Made by a program: the position numbers and the translations under genes
Shown: in pieces, positions 34,323 to 41,829 of the stretch
How positions within the stretch are numbered: position 1 is the stretch's first letter
Layout of the letters: the number at the start of each line of letters is the position of its first letter
The notes under the pieces: generated by a model
Databases searched by the model: none
Told to the model about the DNA's origin: nothing
What the model saw: only the letters and a program-made list of their open reading frames with translations
Assembly (NCBI GenBank): GCA_035624215.1
Contig: DASPRY010000115.1
Location: 1 to 64,000 of the forward strand
Direction: 5' to 3'
DNA: 64,000 nucleotides
Origin: JAFAGX01 sp035624215
Lineage (GTDB): Bacteria > Acidobacteriota > Terriglobia > Terriglobales > Acidobacteriaceae

Positions 34323-34616
34323 ATGAGAATTGACTTAAACACGACCGTCGGGCAAGCACCGGAGGCTGCAGAATCGGCCAATTCCCGATTGCGATCGGCA
34401 TCAGCTCCAGTCGGCAACGAAGCGCCATCCGACGTCGCCAGGTTCTCTCCGGACTATGTCCGGGTGCAGACTCTTGCCGCTGCGGTTGGCCAGCTTCCCG
34501 AGGTACGACAGGACAAAGTTTCGGCTTTGTCGGAAGCCGTGCGCGGCGGACTTTATGCGGTGACCTCGGAGCAGACCGCCGCAGCATTGGTCTCTCATAT
34601 GCTAGGTGTTGCCTGA
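34323..34616 (+). CDS. flgM: FlgM-like anti-sigma-28 factor
   Basis: A 97-residue protein beginning MRIDLNT, with a disordered Ala/Ser-rich middle and a C-terminal part (VRVQTLAAAVGQLPEVRQDKVSALSEAV then GGLYAVTSEQTAAALV) matching the FlgM sigma-28 binding helices (PEVRxxKVxxLRxAIxxGxY). FlgM binds FliA in the cytoplasm until the hook is complete and FlgM is exported. AGGAG precedes ATG 34323. The sigma-28 type promoter upstream would give FliA-driven autoregulation. Confidence 0.88.
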   Translation: MRIDLNTTVGQAPEAAESANSRLRSASAPVGNEAPSDVARFSPDYVRVQTLAAAVGQLPEVRQDKVSALSEAVRGGLYAVTSEQTAAALVSHMLGVA

Positions 34617-34637
34617 TCAGGTTTTCCGGAGCACGTT

Positions 34638-34817
34638 ATGAGCGAGATCGGTCCCGAACGTGTGGAACCCGCCGTACGTCTGCCTGAGCGGCTGGGACAC
34701 GAGCCGCAGCGTGAGCCCCGGCCTCGGCCAAGACGCCCACCAGCACCGGTTTCCAGCAGCTCCGAACCAGACAGCAATCCCGAAGCCCCACAGCACCAGA
34801 TTGACAGCTTGGCTTGA
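34638..34817 (+). CDS. 59-residue proline/arginine-rich ORF in the flagellar cluster
   Basis: The frame from ATG 34638 starts MSEIGPERVEPAVRLPERLG, passes through a Pro-Arg stretch (about residues 24-38) and a Ser/Glu/Pro segment, and ends QHQIDSLA. It lies 21 bp after flgM and 16 bp before the flgN-like start, filling that gap without overlap. An alternative longer frame for the flgN-like gene from 34660 covers the same bases. I recognise no family; the neat fit between neighbours is the main support. Confidence 0.4.
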   Translation: MSEIGPERVEPAVRLPERLGHEPQREPRPRPRRPPAPVSSSSEPDSNPEAPQHQIDSLA

Positions 34818-34833
34818 AACCGGATCGACCAGC

Positions 34834-35307
34834 ATGGATCAAGGGATCTCCTCCGTGAACGAAGCGCTTGAAGGGCGGATCGGCTTGATGCGTGAGTTAG
34901 CAGACTCCCTCGAGCGCGCGCAGGCCGCAGTCCTCGGCTCCCACATCGCACAGCTTCGCGCGCAGACGAAGCGGCAACGAGAGCTCTGCGAGCAATGGCG
35001 GTTGGTTTCCGAAATCGCGCCCGGGCGCATCTCGTCCACCCCGGCAGGGCGTAACGTTGCAAACTCGCATGATGCAGATATTGGCCCTGCAGGCGAACGG
35101 CAGCGGGCATTGCTGCTCGATTTGGCCGAAGTAGTAAGTCGGTTAAGCCATCTGAACCGCGCTTACGGCGCATTGCTGCGGCGGGCAAGGCGTACGGTGG
35201 ATATCTTCTGTCGAGTTCTCGAAAACTCGGGTGTGACCTACACCCACCCCCCGTTGCAACCGGTATCCCCATCACAGCCGCCTTCGATAGGATCAACCCA
35301 TGTCTAG
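34834..35307 (+). CDS. flgN: FlgN-like flagellar export chaperone
   Basis: About 157 residues, mostly helical. The first helix region (NEALEGRIGLMRELADSLERAQAAVL) and the later LSHLNRAYGALLRRARRTVDIF follow the FlgN pattern of heptad leucines and a conserved Asn near the second helix. FlgN escorts FlgK and FlgL to the export gate, and here the gene directly precedes and overlaps flgK by 8 bp. I start at ATG 34834; upstream ATG 34660 would overlap the small ORF and adds residues with no FlgN character. Confidence 0.65.
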   Translation: MDQGISSVNEALEGRIGLMRELADSLERAQAAVLGSHIAQLRAQTKRQRELCEQWRLVSEIAPGRISSTPAGRNVANSHDADIGPAGERQRALLLDLAEVVSRLSHLNRAYGALLRRARRTVDIFCRVLENSGVTYTHPPLQPVSPSQPPSIGSTHV

Positions 35308-35620
35308 CCTAATTGGAATCATGTCGATTGCGACTGGGGCGTTGGGAGCCGAGCAAGGCGCCCTGGATGCCACGACCAATAACGTGGCTAACGTCAACAC
35401 CCCCGGCTACTCCAGGTTGCAACCAGTACTGACGGAGAGTGAACCTGTCACAGTCGGCTCGCTTACGTATGGGACCGGTGTTTCTCTCGAGAAACTGCAG
35501 AGCCTGCGCGATCCCATCCTGCAGCTCCGCATCGAGGAGGAAACCCAGCAGCAGGGGCAATTGAATGCCGCGATCGTGCGCGGAGGCTGGTATTTTGCGC
35601 CGCGTAGCGCCGCTGGGTGA
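35300..35620 (+). pseudogene. flgK: flgK, hook-filament junction protein, only the N-terminal fifth
   Basis: The 106-residue frame starts exactly like FlgK: IGIMSIATGALGAEQGALDATTNNVANVNTPGYSRL covers the conserved first helix and the ANVNTPGYSR motif, and DPILQLRIEEETQQ continues the D0/D1 region. After GQLNAA (about 35575) similarity ends and a stop follows in 15 codons. Complete FlgK has about 450-650 residues including a C-terminal helix needed for polymerisation, so this cannot be functional. flgL, which normally follows, is absent. Confidence 0.85.
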
Positions 35621-35665
35621 CATTCCAGCCGTCATCCTGCAGTCTATCCGTTATCGAAAACGCGC

Positions 35666-36139
35666 CTAAATGGCGATCTCTTCTAAATCCTGCCCCAGGA
35701 CTTCCCAAACCTTGCGAAGCAAGGATTCGGCGGAAAAAGGCTTCGGCAGATAGAACATCTTGGTCGTCGCGCTATCTTTCCCAGTGGCAACATTCTCTGG
35801 ATAACCAGATGTGAAGATTACCCTTAAATCGGGATTGATAATCCTGAGTTCCTTGGCTAGGTCGCGACCGTTCTGCCCCGGCAAGATCACGTCCGTCAGC
35901 AGCACTTGCACCGTCCTGCCATGACGCTCAAACATGCCCTTCGCTGATACCGCGTTGCGCGCTTTCAGCACACGATATCCCGCGCTCTCCAGGATCTCGG
36001 CGGTGATTTCGCGCACAAAAGCTTCATCCTCCACCAGCAAAATAGTTCCCCTTGCTGGGATCCGCGTGGTGGGTCTGCCAGGCGCTTGCGTTCTCTCCGC
36101 AGCTAGTTCAGCTTGGTTCACTTCCCCTCCTGACACCAC
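35666..36139 (-). CDS. Single-domain response regulator (receiver)
   Basis: A 157-residue protein. Residues 1-30 are a linker-like stretch; the receiver then has the acidic pair in ILLVEDEAFVREI, phosphoacceptor Asp in VLLTDVILPGQNGRDL, Thr/Ser in VIFTSGYPE and Lys in FYLPKPFSAESLL. The NGRDLA and SGYPE forms are those of receivers found at the C-terminus of hybrid kinases, so it may be a detached or truncated hybrid-kinase tail. It lies next to the flgK breakpoint. Confidence 0.82.
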   Translation of the reverse strand: MVSGGEVNQAELAAERTQAPGRPTTRIPARGTILLVEDEAFVREITAEILESAGYRVLKARNAVSAKGMFERHGRTVQVLLTDVILPGQNGRDLAKELRIINPDLRVIFTSGYPENVATGKDSATTKMFYLPKPFSAESLLRKVWEVLGQDLEEIAI

Positions 36140-36432
36140 GGATCAGCCGCACGCCAATGCCCTAACCTTATGCGGTACGTCCAAACGGTAAGTTGCTATA
36201 GTTTTAAAAGGTTTACGATTTTCCAACCGCAGGCGAGGCTGAGCGTGGGCCTGTCGATCCGAGCGTCGCTCAGCATTTTGGGAAGGAATACGATAAAACT
36301 CGGGAATTTTTTCCGGGTCGGTGTGCTGGAAGCTGATGCCGCCATCCGGGTCCCATGATTGAGAGGTGGCGCTCCCCAGTGGACTACATTAAATCAATCA
36401 GCCGCTGTAGGCGCGGCAACTTGAGAGCTTGA
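36140..36432. other. Spacer between receiver gene and cca
   Basis: Nearly 300 bp between divergent genes. A minus-strand frame is open across about 36160-36385 without a start codon and without recognisable similarity; a 62-codon plus-strand frame from 36170 also lacks support. I see no repeat or RNA gene here. Confidence 0.4.
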
Positions 36433-37806
36433 ATGAACCCTAAGCAACACGCAGAGAACATCGTTGCCCGGTTGAGGCGCGCTGGTCACCAGGCATTCCT
36501 TGTCGGCGGATGCGTCCGCGACTTACTGCTCGGTCGTGAGCCCGCTGATTTTGATGTATCTACCGATGCCACGCCCGATCAGGTGATGGCAATCTTCCCA
36601 GAAACCTACGCGGTGGGCGTGCAGTTTGGGGTCGTCTTGGTACCGCAATCTGGCGAGGAGGACACACACAACCACCAGCATGGCAGCGTCGTTGAGGTTG
36701 CAACTTTTCGTTCTGACATTGGTTACAGTGACGGACGTCACCCCGACGAGGTCCGCTTCAGCAGCGACCCGCGGCAAGATGTTCTGCGCCGTGATTTCAC
36801 CATCAACGGTCTGCTGTTCGATCCCGTCACCAATCAAGTGCTGGATTTTGTAAACGGGCGCAATGATCTGGAAGCCAGGATCATTCGCACCATCGGCGAT
36901 CCCGAACGCCGGTTCGCAGAAGACAAACTGCGCATGCTACGTGCTGTGCGCTTCTCCTCGCGTTTCGACTACGCAATTGAGCCGGCAACATTTCAAGCCA
37001 TTCAGAAGCTCGCCTCGCAGGTTCATCAGGTTTCCCGCGAGCGTGTTCGAGACGAACTTACCAAGATTCTGACGGAGGGGCATGCCCGCTCTGCTTTCCT
37101 TCTGCTTGATCGCACCGGGCTGCTCCACGAGTTGCTACCTGAGATCGAAGCCATGAAGGGTGTCTCACAACCTCCCGAGTTCCATCCCGAGGGAGACGTT
37201 TTCGTGCATACTTTGCTTTTGCTCCAGCACCTGCCACAACCCTGTTCGCCTACTCTGGCCTGGGGTGCCCTGTTGCACGACGTCGGCAAACCGCCGACTT
37301 TCCGCATCGCGCCTGATCGCATCCGCTTCGACGAACACGTCGAAGTAGGAGTCAAAATGTCGGAGGAAATCTGTCAGCGAATGCGTTTCTCCAACGAGGA
37401 CACTGCGCAAATCCTGGCGCTGGTCGACAACCACATGCGCTTCGCAGATGCGCAAGGCATGAAAGACTCCACCTTCAAGAAGTTTGTTCGCATGCCGCAC
37501 TTCGAGGAACATCTGGAACTACATCGCATCGATTGTCTGGCGAGCCATGGCGACCTCAGCCTTTACGACTTCACTCGGGAAAAACTGGCGGACATGCCGG
37601 CGTCAGTCGTGCGGCCTGCTCCGCTGATCACCGGTGATGACCTAATCGGAGCAGGTTATAAACCCGGGCCCCGTTTCAAGGATATTTTGTCCGCCGTTGA
37701 GGATGGCCAACTGGAGGGACGATTCCACACTAAAGATCAAGTTATGGATTTCGTGGCGCACGAATTCCCTGTCTCGGAATCTTCCGACGCTGAGCGATCT
37801 TGTTGA
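36433..37806 (+). CDS. cca: CCA tRNA nucleotidyltransferase / poly(A) polymerase family
   Basis: A 457-residue class II nucleotidyltransferase. The head has LVGGCVRDLLLG and ADFDVSTDATPDQV with the metal-binding DxD; VEVATFRSD and RRDFTINGLLFDP follow, then the neck RFAEDKLRMLRAVRFSSRF that selects bases. Unusually long for a CCA enzyme, the C-terminal half has an HD domain: FVHTLLLLQHL, WGALLHDVGKP and VDNHMRF. It adds or repairs tRNA CCA ends. The encoded CCA of tRNA-Pro here suggests a repair role for at least some tRNAs. Its 3' side is followed by the IS1595 insertion. Confidence 0.92.
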   Translation: MNPKQHAENIVARLRRAGHQAFLVGGCVRDLLLGREPADFDVSTDATPDQVMAIFPETYAVGVQFGVVLVPQSGEEDTHNHQHGSVVEVATFRSDIGYSDGRHPDEVRFSSDPRQDVLRRDFTINGLLFDPVTNQVLDFVNGRNDLEARIIRTIGDPERRFAEDKLRMLRAVRFSSRFDYAIEPATFQAIQKLASQVHQVSRERVRDELTKILTEGHARSAFLLLDRTGLLHELLPEIEAMKGVSQPPEFHPEGDVFVHTLLLLQHLPQPCSPTLAWGALLHDVGKPPTFRIAPDRIRFDEHVEVGVKMSEEICQRMRFSNEDTAQILALVDNHMRFADAQGMKDSTFKKFVRMPHFEEHLELHRIDCLASHGDLSLYDFTREKLADMPASVVRPAPLITGDDLIGAGYKPGPRFKDILSAVEDGQLEGRFHTKDQVMDFVAHEFPVSESSDAERSC

Positions 37807-37915
37807 TCCCGTTTCGGGAAAAATCGCAGTTTGAGACGAAATGACCACGCTTACGAAAAATCTTGTCAAGCCCCCTTTTTTGCCAAAATCCTGCGAAGCC
37901 GTTGAATCTATGCCA

Positions 37916-37923
37916 AATATTTT
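37916..37923. repeat. Left target-site duplication of the IS1595 element
   Basis: AATATTTT directly outside the left inverted repeat; an identical copy lies at 39194-39201 outside the right one. Eight bases is the usual duplication length for IS1595-family elements. Confidence 0.9.
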
Positions 37924-37955
37924 GGGAATTATATACTTTAAAAACCAAATGAATT
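37924..37955 (+). repeat. IS1595 left inverted repeat
   Basis: Begins GGGAATTATATACTT and matches the reverse complement of 39162-39193 at 27 of 32 positions. Confidence 0.9.
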
Positions 37956-38119
37956 AAGTCCTTTTCTATCAGTTGCTTACAGGCGTTATCCTCTAGTACA
38001 ATCACACTCTAGGCGGGCCGTTATCGGTTTGTTAACGGTCAACAAGATGGCACGTCCAGTTTATAGCTACAGGCTGTGGTTGGCTTGTAACAGGCTTTTG
38101 TAATTGGTGAGAATATGCT

Positions 38120-38138
38120 ATTTGCCAGATTGGCAAAT
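38120..38138. promoter_or_regulatory. Operator-like palindrome before the IS accessory ORF
   Basis: ATTTGCCA and TGGCAAAT form a perfect 8-bp palindrome around GAT, 18 bases before ATG 38157 inside the insertion sequence. It could be a protein-binding site or an RNA hairpin that limits readthrough or translation; there is no T run. Confidence 0.4.
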
Positions 38139-38156
38139 TGTGATGAGAATTATTGT

Positions 38157-38303
38157 ATGAAGGCGGCGAAGAAAAAGGCCAAGCGAACGTATCAAAAACC
38201 AGTGTCACTTTACCCGATGAAGTTTGAGGATGCGATCAAGCGGCTCCTACAGGCAAAGCCGATGCCGAAGAAAGCCTCACGAAAATCCGCCGAGCCTCGC
38301 TAG
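38157..38303 (+). CDS. Small basic accessory ORF of the IS1595 element
   Basis: A 48-residue frame starting MKAAKKKAKRTYQ, with LYPMKFEDAIKRLLQAKP in the middle. It overlaps the 3' end of the transposase gene by 27 bp on the opposite strand. The KFEDAIKRLL segment looks like a short amphipathic helix also seen, to my recollection, in small passenger ORFs of related elements; this is not verified. Function unknown: antitoxin-like, or a regulator of transposition, are open possibilities. Confidence 0.5.
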   Translation: MKAAKKKAKRTYQKPVSLYPMKFEDAIKRLLQAKPMPKKASRKSAEPR

Positions 38304-39110
38304 CTGCTCGTTCAGTTTGATACCGCGTTTCAGCGTAGCGAAGAAACCTTCCACGGCATTGGTTGAAATCCTGCGACCATCTTCTGTCACGGAATATTTC
38401 TTTTCCTTGTGACGGATCACGTCGTGCTTCGGAAACTCATCGCGGCAGAAGTAGTATACGGTTGCTTCGTCCGTGTTGAGTTGTGTTCCCTGTGCAATGG
38501 ATTCGCGGAGAACTGGTTTCAGATTTTCTACGGTCACGCGGGGCACGGAAAATGAACGGGCACGTCCAGCTTCATCCACAAGGTTCCGTTCAACCATCGT
38601 GACCACTGGAACCTTCTTGCTTCGTTCCGGTGTTGGATGGCCGGGGTTGCCACGTTCTTTCCCGCCGATGTATGTTTCATCCACTTCCACTGTGCCGCTC
38701 AGTGGTTTGGACTTTAGAAGGGACTCCTGAGCCATCGCATAGCGGATGCGATGAGTCATAAACCACGCGGATTTGTACGTGATGCCCAGCATACGGTGTA
38801 GCTGGTGAGAACTCATGCCCTTCTTACTGGCGCACATGAAGTGAATTGCCGTGAGCCACTTGTTAAGTGGAATGTGGCTGTCCTCAAAAATAGTGCCGAC
38901 TGTCACGGAAAATTGCCCTTGGCATCCACGACACTTCCACACGCCTTTGCGAACGGGTGTTATCGATTCTGGATTTGCTTCTAGTCGATATGCTTCATTG
39001 ACCAGCCCGCAGTGTGGGCAAACAGGGCCATCCGGCCAACTTAATTTTTCAAGGAATCTTCTTGCTTGGTCTTCGTCCGAGAAATTCTGAGCCACATTTC
39101 GGAGGTTCAT
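38277..39110 (-). CDS. IS1595-family transposase
   Basis: A 277-residue transposase. The N-terminal zinc ribbon has CPHCGLVNEA and CRGCQGQFSVTVGTIFEDS (two CxxC pairs, about residues 31-70). The helical part LNKWLTAIHFMCASKKGMSS and the core follow, with catalytic acidic residues in VEVDETYIGGKE and LNTDEATVYY, and the family's Asn-containing third motif in STNAVEGFFATLKRG. Length is normal and no internal stop is seen, so it may be active. Confidence 0.93.
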   Translation of the reverse strand: MNLRNVAQNFSDEDQARRFLEKLSWPDGPVCPHCGLVNEAYRLEANPESITPVRKGVWKCRGCQGQFSVTVGTIFEDSHIPLNKWLTAIHFMCASKKGMSSHQLHRMLGITYKSAWFMTHRIRYAMAQESLLKSKPLSGTVEVDETYIGGKERGNPGHPTPERSKKVPVVTMVERNLVDEAGRARSFSVPRVTVENLKPVLRESIAQGTQLNTDEATVYYFCRDEFPKHDVIRHKEKKYSVTEDGRRISTNAVEGFFATLKRGIKLNEQLARLGGFS

Positions 39111-39161
39111 ACTTGGTTACCTCTCTTTTTGGCCTCTTGCTAACCAAGTGCATTCTGCATG

Positions 39162-39193
39162 AATTCTATCGGTTTGTCAAGTATATAATTCCC
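39162..39193 (-). repeat. IS1595 right inverted repeat
   Basis: Reverse complement begins GGGAATTATATACTT, matching the left end at 27 of 32 positions; the 8-bp duplication AATATTTT follows at 39194-39201. Confidence 0.9.
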
Positions 39194-39201
39194 AATATTT
39201 T
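39194..39201. repeat. Right target-site duplication of the IS1595 element
   Basis: AATATTTT, identical to 37916-37923. Confidence 0.9.
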
Positions 39202-39305
39202 CTTGGAAAGTGTGTCATAAGACCCCCCTCAAAACTGCTATTCTGAAATTAGAGGGACAATTTGTAGGCTGAGCCTTCCCGTTTCTAGCAAAATCAGCAA
39301 ACCAT

Positions 39306-39641
39306 ATGAAAGTCACCGATAAAGACGTCGCCTATGTAGCTGACTTGGCCAATTTGGAACTAACCAGCGAGGAACGTGCGCGCTTGCTGCGTGACCTCAA
39401 TTCCATTCTTGATTATGTTAATCAGCTCAACGAACTCGATACCTCAAATGTACAGCCCATGGCCCAGGTTTTACACCGATATAGCGACGAATCGCAGAAG
39501 GGTGTCGAGAATTTCGTGTATGCCAGCCGGGACGATATTCATGAGAGTTTGCGCAAGTCGCTAGCGCGGAAAGTCGCTCTGGCGAACGCTCCCGAGACCG
39601 ATGGAACATTCTTCCGCGTGCCCAAAGTCATTGAAAGATAG
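39306..39641 (+). CDS. gatC: Asp-tRNA(Asn)/Glu-tRNA(Gln) amidotransferase subunit C
   Basis: A 111-residue GatC: KDVAYVADLANLELTSEERARLLRDLNSILDYVNQLNELDTSNVQPM shows the standard helix pair and NVxPM motif. It stabilises the GatA-GatB complex that amidates mischarged tRNA. gatA follows after a 69-bp spacer that consists mostly of an inverted repeat. gatB is not in the window. Confidence 0.95.
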   Translation: MKVTDKDVAYVADLANLELTSEERARLLRDLNSILDYVNQLNELDTSNVQPMAQVLHRYSDESQKGVENFVYASRDDIHESLRKSLARKVALANAPETDGTFFRVPKVIER

Positions 39642-39698
39642 TGGTCAGCGGTCAGTGGTCAGTGTTCTGTAATCGGTGATTTGCTGACCGCTGATCAC
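39641..39698. repeat. Palindromic intergenic repeat (GGTCAGTG family), copy 2
   Basis: GTGGTCAGCGGTCAG at 39641-39655 pairs with CTGACCGCTGATCAC at 39684-39698 at 14 of 15 positions; more GGTCAGTG units follow the first arm. It starts on the last base of the gatC stop and ends 12 bases before the gatA start. Confidence 0.75.
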
Positions 39699-39710
39699 GG
39701 GTCACTTTTT

Positions 39711-41150
39711 ATGAATCTCAGTTCCCTGACCATCAATGCTGCCCGCTCCGCTGTACAGGAGGGCAAAACCACCGCCGCAGCGCTGGCTGAAGCCTGCTAC
39801 GCAAAAATCGAAAGCGACGATCCGCAGATTGGCGCGTACTTGACCCTCGCGAAGGATCGCGCCTTTGCCAAAGCCGCTGAAATTGATGTGCTGGCGGCGA
39901 AGGGTGAAAAGCTGCCGCCCCTCGGCGGCGTGCCCGTGGGAATTAAGGATGTGATGGTCACGCGCGACGCCCGCACCACCGCTGGATCGAAGATTCTGGG
40001 CAACTATGTTCCTCCATATGACTGCACCGCGGTCGCACGGCTGGAAGCAGCCGGCGCAGTCGTGCTCGGAAAGACTAATTGCGACGAGTTCGCCATGGGA
40101 TCGTCGAATGAAAATTCAGCTTGGCGCCCGGTTCACAACCCCCGTGATCTAAGCCGGGTGCCGGGCGGCTCTTCCGGTGGTTCCGCCGCCGCCGTGGCGG
40201 CCGATATGGCTGTGGTCGCACTGGGCTCCGATACTGGAGGTTCCATTCGCCAGCCTGCTTCCTTTTGCGGAGTGGTTGGACTCATGCCCACTTATGGCCG
40301 CGTTTCGCGCTACGGACTGATTGCTTTTGCTTCCTCGCTCGATCACATCGGCCCGTTGAGCAAAACGGTAACCGACGCCGCCATCGTGCTGCGCACCATC
40401 GCCGGCCGCGACCCCATGGATTCAACTTCCGCCGATGTGCCCGTCCCAGATTACGTGGCGGAGCTGGGAAAACCGGTTCGCGGACTCAAGATCGGCGTGC
40501 CCAAAGAATACTTCGGAGAAGGCCTGGACGCGGAGGTTCAGATGGCAGTCGAGACGGCGATTCAAAAGCTGGCAGCCTTCGGCTGCGAGATCATCTCTCT
40601 GTCGCTACCTCATACCAAATATGCGATATCAACCTATTACATCGTCGCCACTGCGGAGGCTTCATCCAATCTGGCACGCTACGATGCAGTTCGCTACGGA
40701 TTTCGTGCCAAGGGCGCGCACACGCTCTCCGAAATGTACAAGCGCAGCCGCGATCAGGGATTTGGAACCGAGGTCAAGCGGCGCATCATGCTCGGTACCT
40801 ACGCCCTCAGCGCCGGCTACTACGATGCCTATTACTTGAAGGCACAGAAGGTTCGCGCATTGCTGGCGCAGGATTTTGAGGAAGCTTTTAAGAAGGTAGA
40901 TGCAATCGTTACGCCGACCAGCCCTACGGCCGCATTCAAGTTGGGCGAAAAAGTTGATGATCCGTTGGCTATGTACCTGGCCGACATTTATACGGTGACC
41001 GCCGATCTCGCCGGTATTCCGGGGATTTCCATCCCCTGCGGGGAGACAAAGGAAGAGCTGCCGATTGGGTTGCAGATTCTGGGCAAGCATTTCGACGAAA
41101 CCACGATCTTGCGCATAGCACACGCGTATGAGCAAGCGCGAAACGCGTAG
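39711..41150 (+). CDS. gatA: Asp-tRNA(Asn)/Glu-tRNA(Gln) amidotransferase subunit A
   Basis: A 479-residue amidase-signature enzyme that releases ammonia from glutamine. The catalytic Lys is in GGVPVGIKDVMVTRD, and the Ser-cis-Ser-Lys triad is completed by RVPGGSSGGSAAAVAADM and GSDTGGSIRQPASFCGVVG (nucleophile Ser). The end GISIPCG and LPIGLQILGKHFDE is standard. ATG 39711 is chosen; a frame from 39681 starts inside the repeat. Confidence 0.97.
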   Translation: MNLSSLTINAARSAVQEGKTTAAALAEACYAKIESDDPQIGAYLTLAKDRAFAKAAEIDVLAAKGEKLPPLGGVPVGIKDVMVTRDARTTAGSKILGNYVPPYDCTAVARLEAAGAVVLGKTNCDEFAMGSSNENSAWRPVHNPRDLSRVPGGSSGGSAAAVAADMAVVALGSDTGGSIRQPASFCGVVGLMPTYGRVSRYGLIAFASSLDHIGPLSKTVTDAAIVLRTIAGRDPMDSTSADVPVPDYVAELGKPVRGLKIGVPKEYFGEGLDAEVQMAVETAIQKLAAFGCEIISLSLPHTKYAISTYYIVATAEASSNLARYDAVRYGFRAKGAHTLSEMYKRSRDQGFGTEVKRRIMLGTYALSAGYYDAYYLKAQKVRALLAQDFEEAFKKVDAIVTPTSPTAAFKLGEKVDDPLAMYLADIYTVTADLAGIPGISIPCGETKEELPIGLQILGKHFDETTILRIAHAYEQARNA

Positions 41151-41207
41151 GATACGCGCGAGAGCCTGCCCTGAGAAGGGGCTTCTGGAGAGCGCAGCTA
41201 GGCCGGC

Positions 41208-41789
41208 CTACAACGGTTCGTAATATCGTTCTCCCGCGCAACTGCGGCACAGGACTTTGCCGTCGCGCCGGACTTCGCGGCGAAAACTAATTCCTTCGCC
41301 GCAAATATCGCAGACAATTCGTTCGCCTTTGTATCCGGGAAATTCCTCGGGAGGCAGCTCGACCTTCACCCATTGCGTAGTGAATAGGTCGTCATCCACG
41401 ATTTCGCGATAAGCCAGCATCTGCTGGCTATTTTTGTCGCAAATTTCCGGATGCAACTGGCGAGCCAGTGCTTTCGAAGATTCCTTCGCTGCGATTCGCA
41501 CTGCCTTACCCGTGCTGACGTCTACGAACGTTGCTGCGACTTTGCCCCAGTCGCGGAATTTCAGCGCCCGCTTGCCCAGGCGGCAGCCGGTAACCACTGC
41601 GACCGCATCAGTCGCGCAGCGATCAATCTCCACGAAGGTGACGAGCCGCTTTCGGTCCTTGCCGCGGGGGTCATCGATGCCGAGCTTTGCCAGGCCAACC
41701 ATCGCCAGGCGTACACCGAGTACTTGTCCGGCGCACAAGTGTCCGTGAGCTTGCTCCGCCTCGCGCAGGTATTCGTCCAGAGATTTCAT
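41208..41789 (-). CDS. FmdE-family protein with C-terminal zinc ribbon
   Basis: A 193-residue protein. The N-terminal domain follows the FmdE/GutD pattern (AHGHLCAGQVLGVRLA, VEIDRCATDAVAVVTGCRLGKR, FVDVSTGKAVRI), a fold first named for molybdenum formylmethanofuran dehydrogenase subunit E. The C-terminus has CDICGEGISFRREV and VLCRSCAGERYY, a four-cysteine zinc ribbon like DksA/TraR. Bacterial members occur without methanofuran pathways and probably bind metal or act in one-carbon or molybdoenzyme metabolism. No partner enzyme is nearby, so the role is open. Confidence 0.85.
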   Translation of the reverse strand: MKSLDEYLREAEQAHGHLCAGQVLGVRLAMVGLAKLGIDDPRGKDRKRLVTFVEIDRCATDAVAVVTGCRLGKRALKFRDWGKVAATFVDVSTGKAVRIAAKESSKALARQLHPEICDKNSQQMLAYREIVDDDLFTTQWVKVELPPEEFPGYKGERIVCDICGEGISFRREVRRDGKVLCRSCAGERYYEPL

Positions 41790-41829
41790 GCAAGACCGCT
41801 TGTTAATTCAAACCCAAGGAGAAAAAACA

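Larger units (their letters stand above)
37924..39193. mobile_element. IS1595-family insertion sequence, complete (1270 bp)
   Basis: Bounded by inverted repeats that start GGGAATTATATACTT: 15 bases identical, then 27 of 32 matching (left 37924-37955, right 39162-39193 reversed). An 8-bp target duplication AATATTTT flanks both ends. Inside are a minus-strand transposase gene and a short plus-strand ORF that meets it tail to tail. Intact ends, exact duplication and an open transposase frame point to a fairly recent insertion. The AT-rich ends contrast with the GC-rich surroundings. It lies between cca and gatC and breaks no recognisable gene. Confidence 0.93.

Noticed and set aside
36170..36358. 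62-codon plus-strand ORF before cca
   Set aside because: No ribosome site, no similarity, and composition like the non-coding spacer.
37810..37840. Short hairpin TCCCG-TTT-CGGGA after cca
   Set aside because: Followed by A residues rather than T on the plus strand and too short to count as a terminator.
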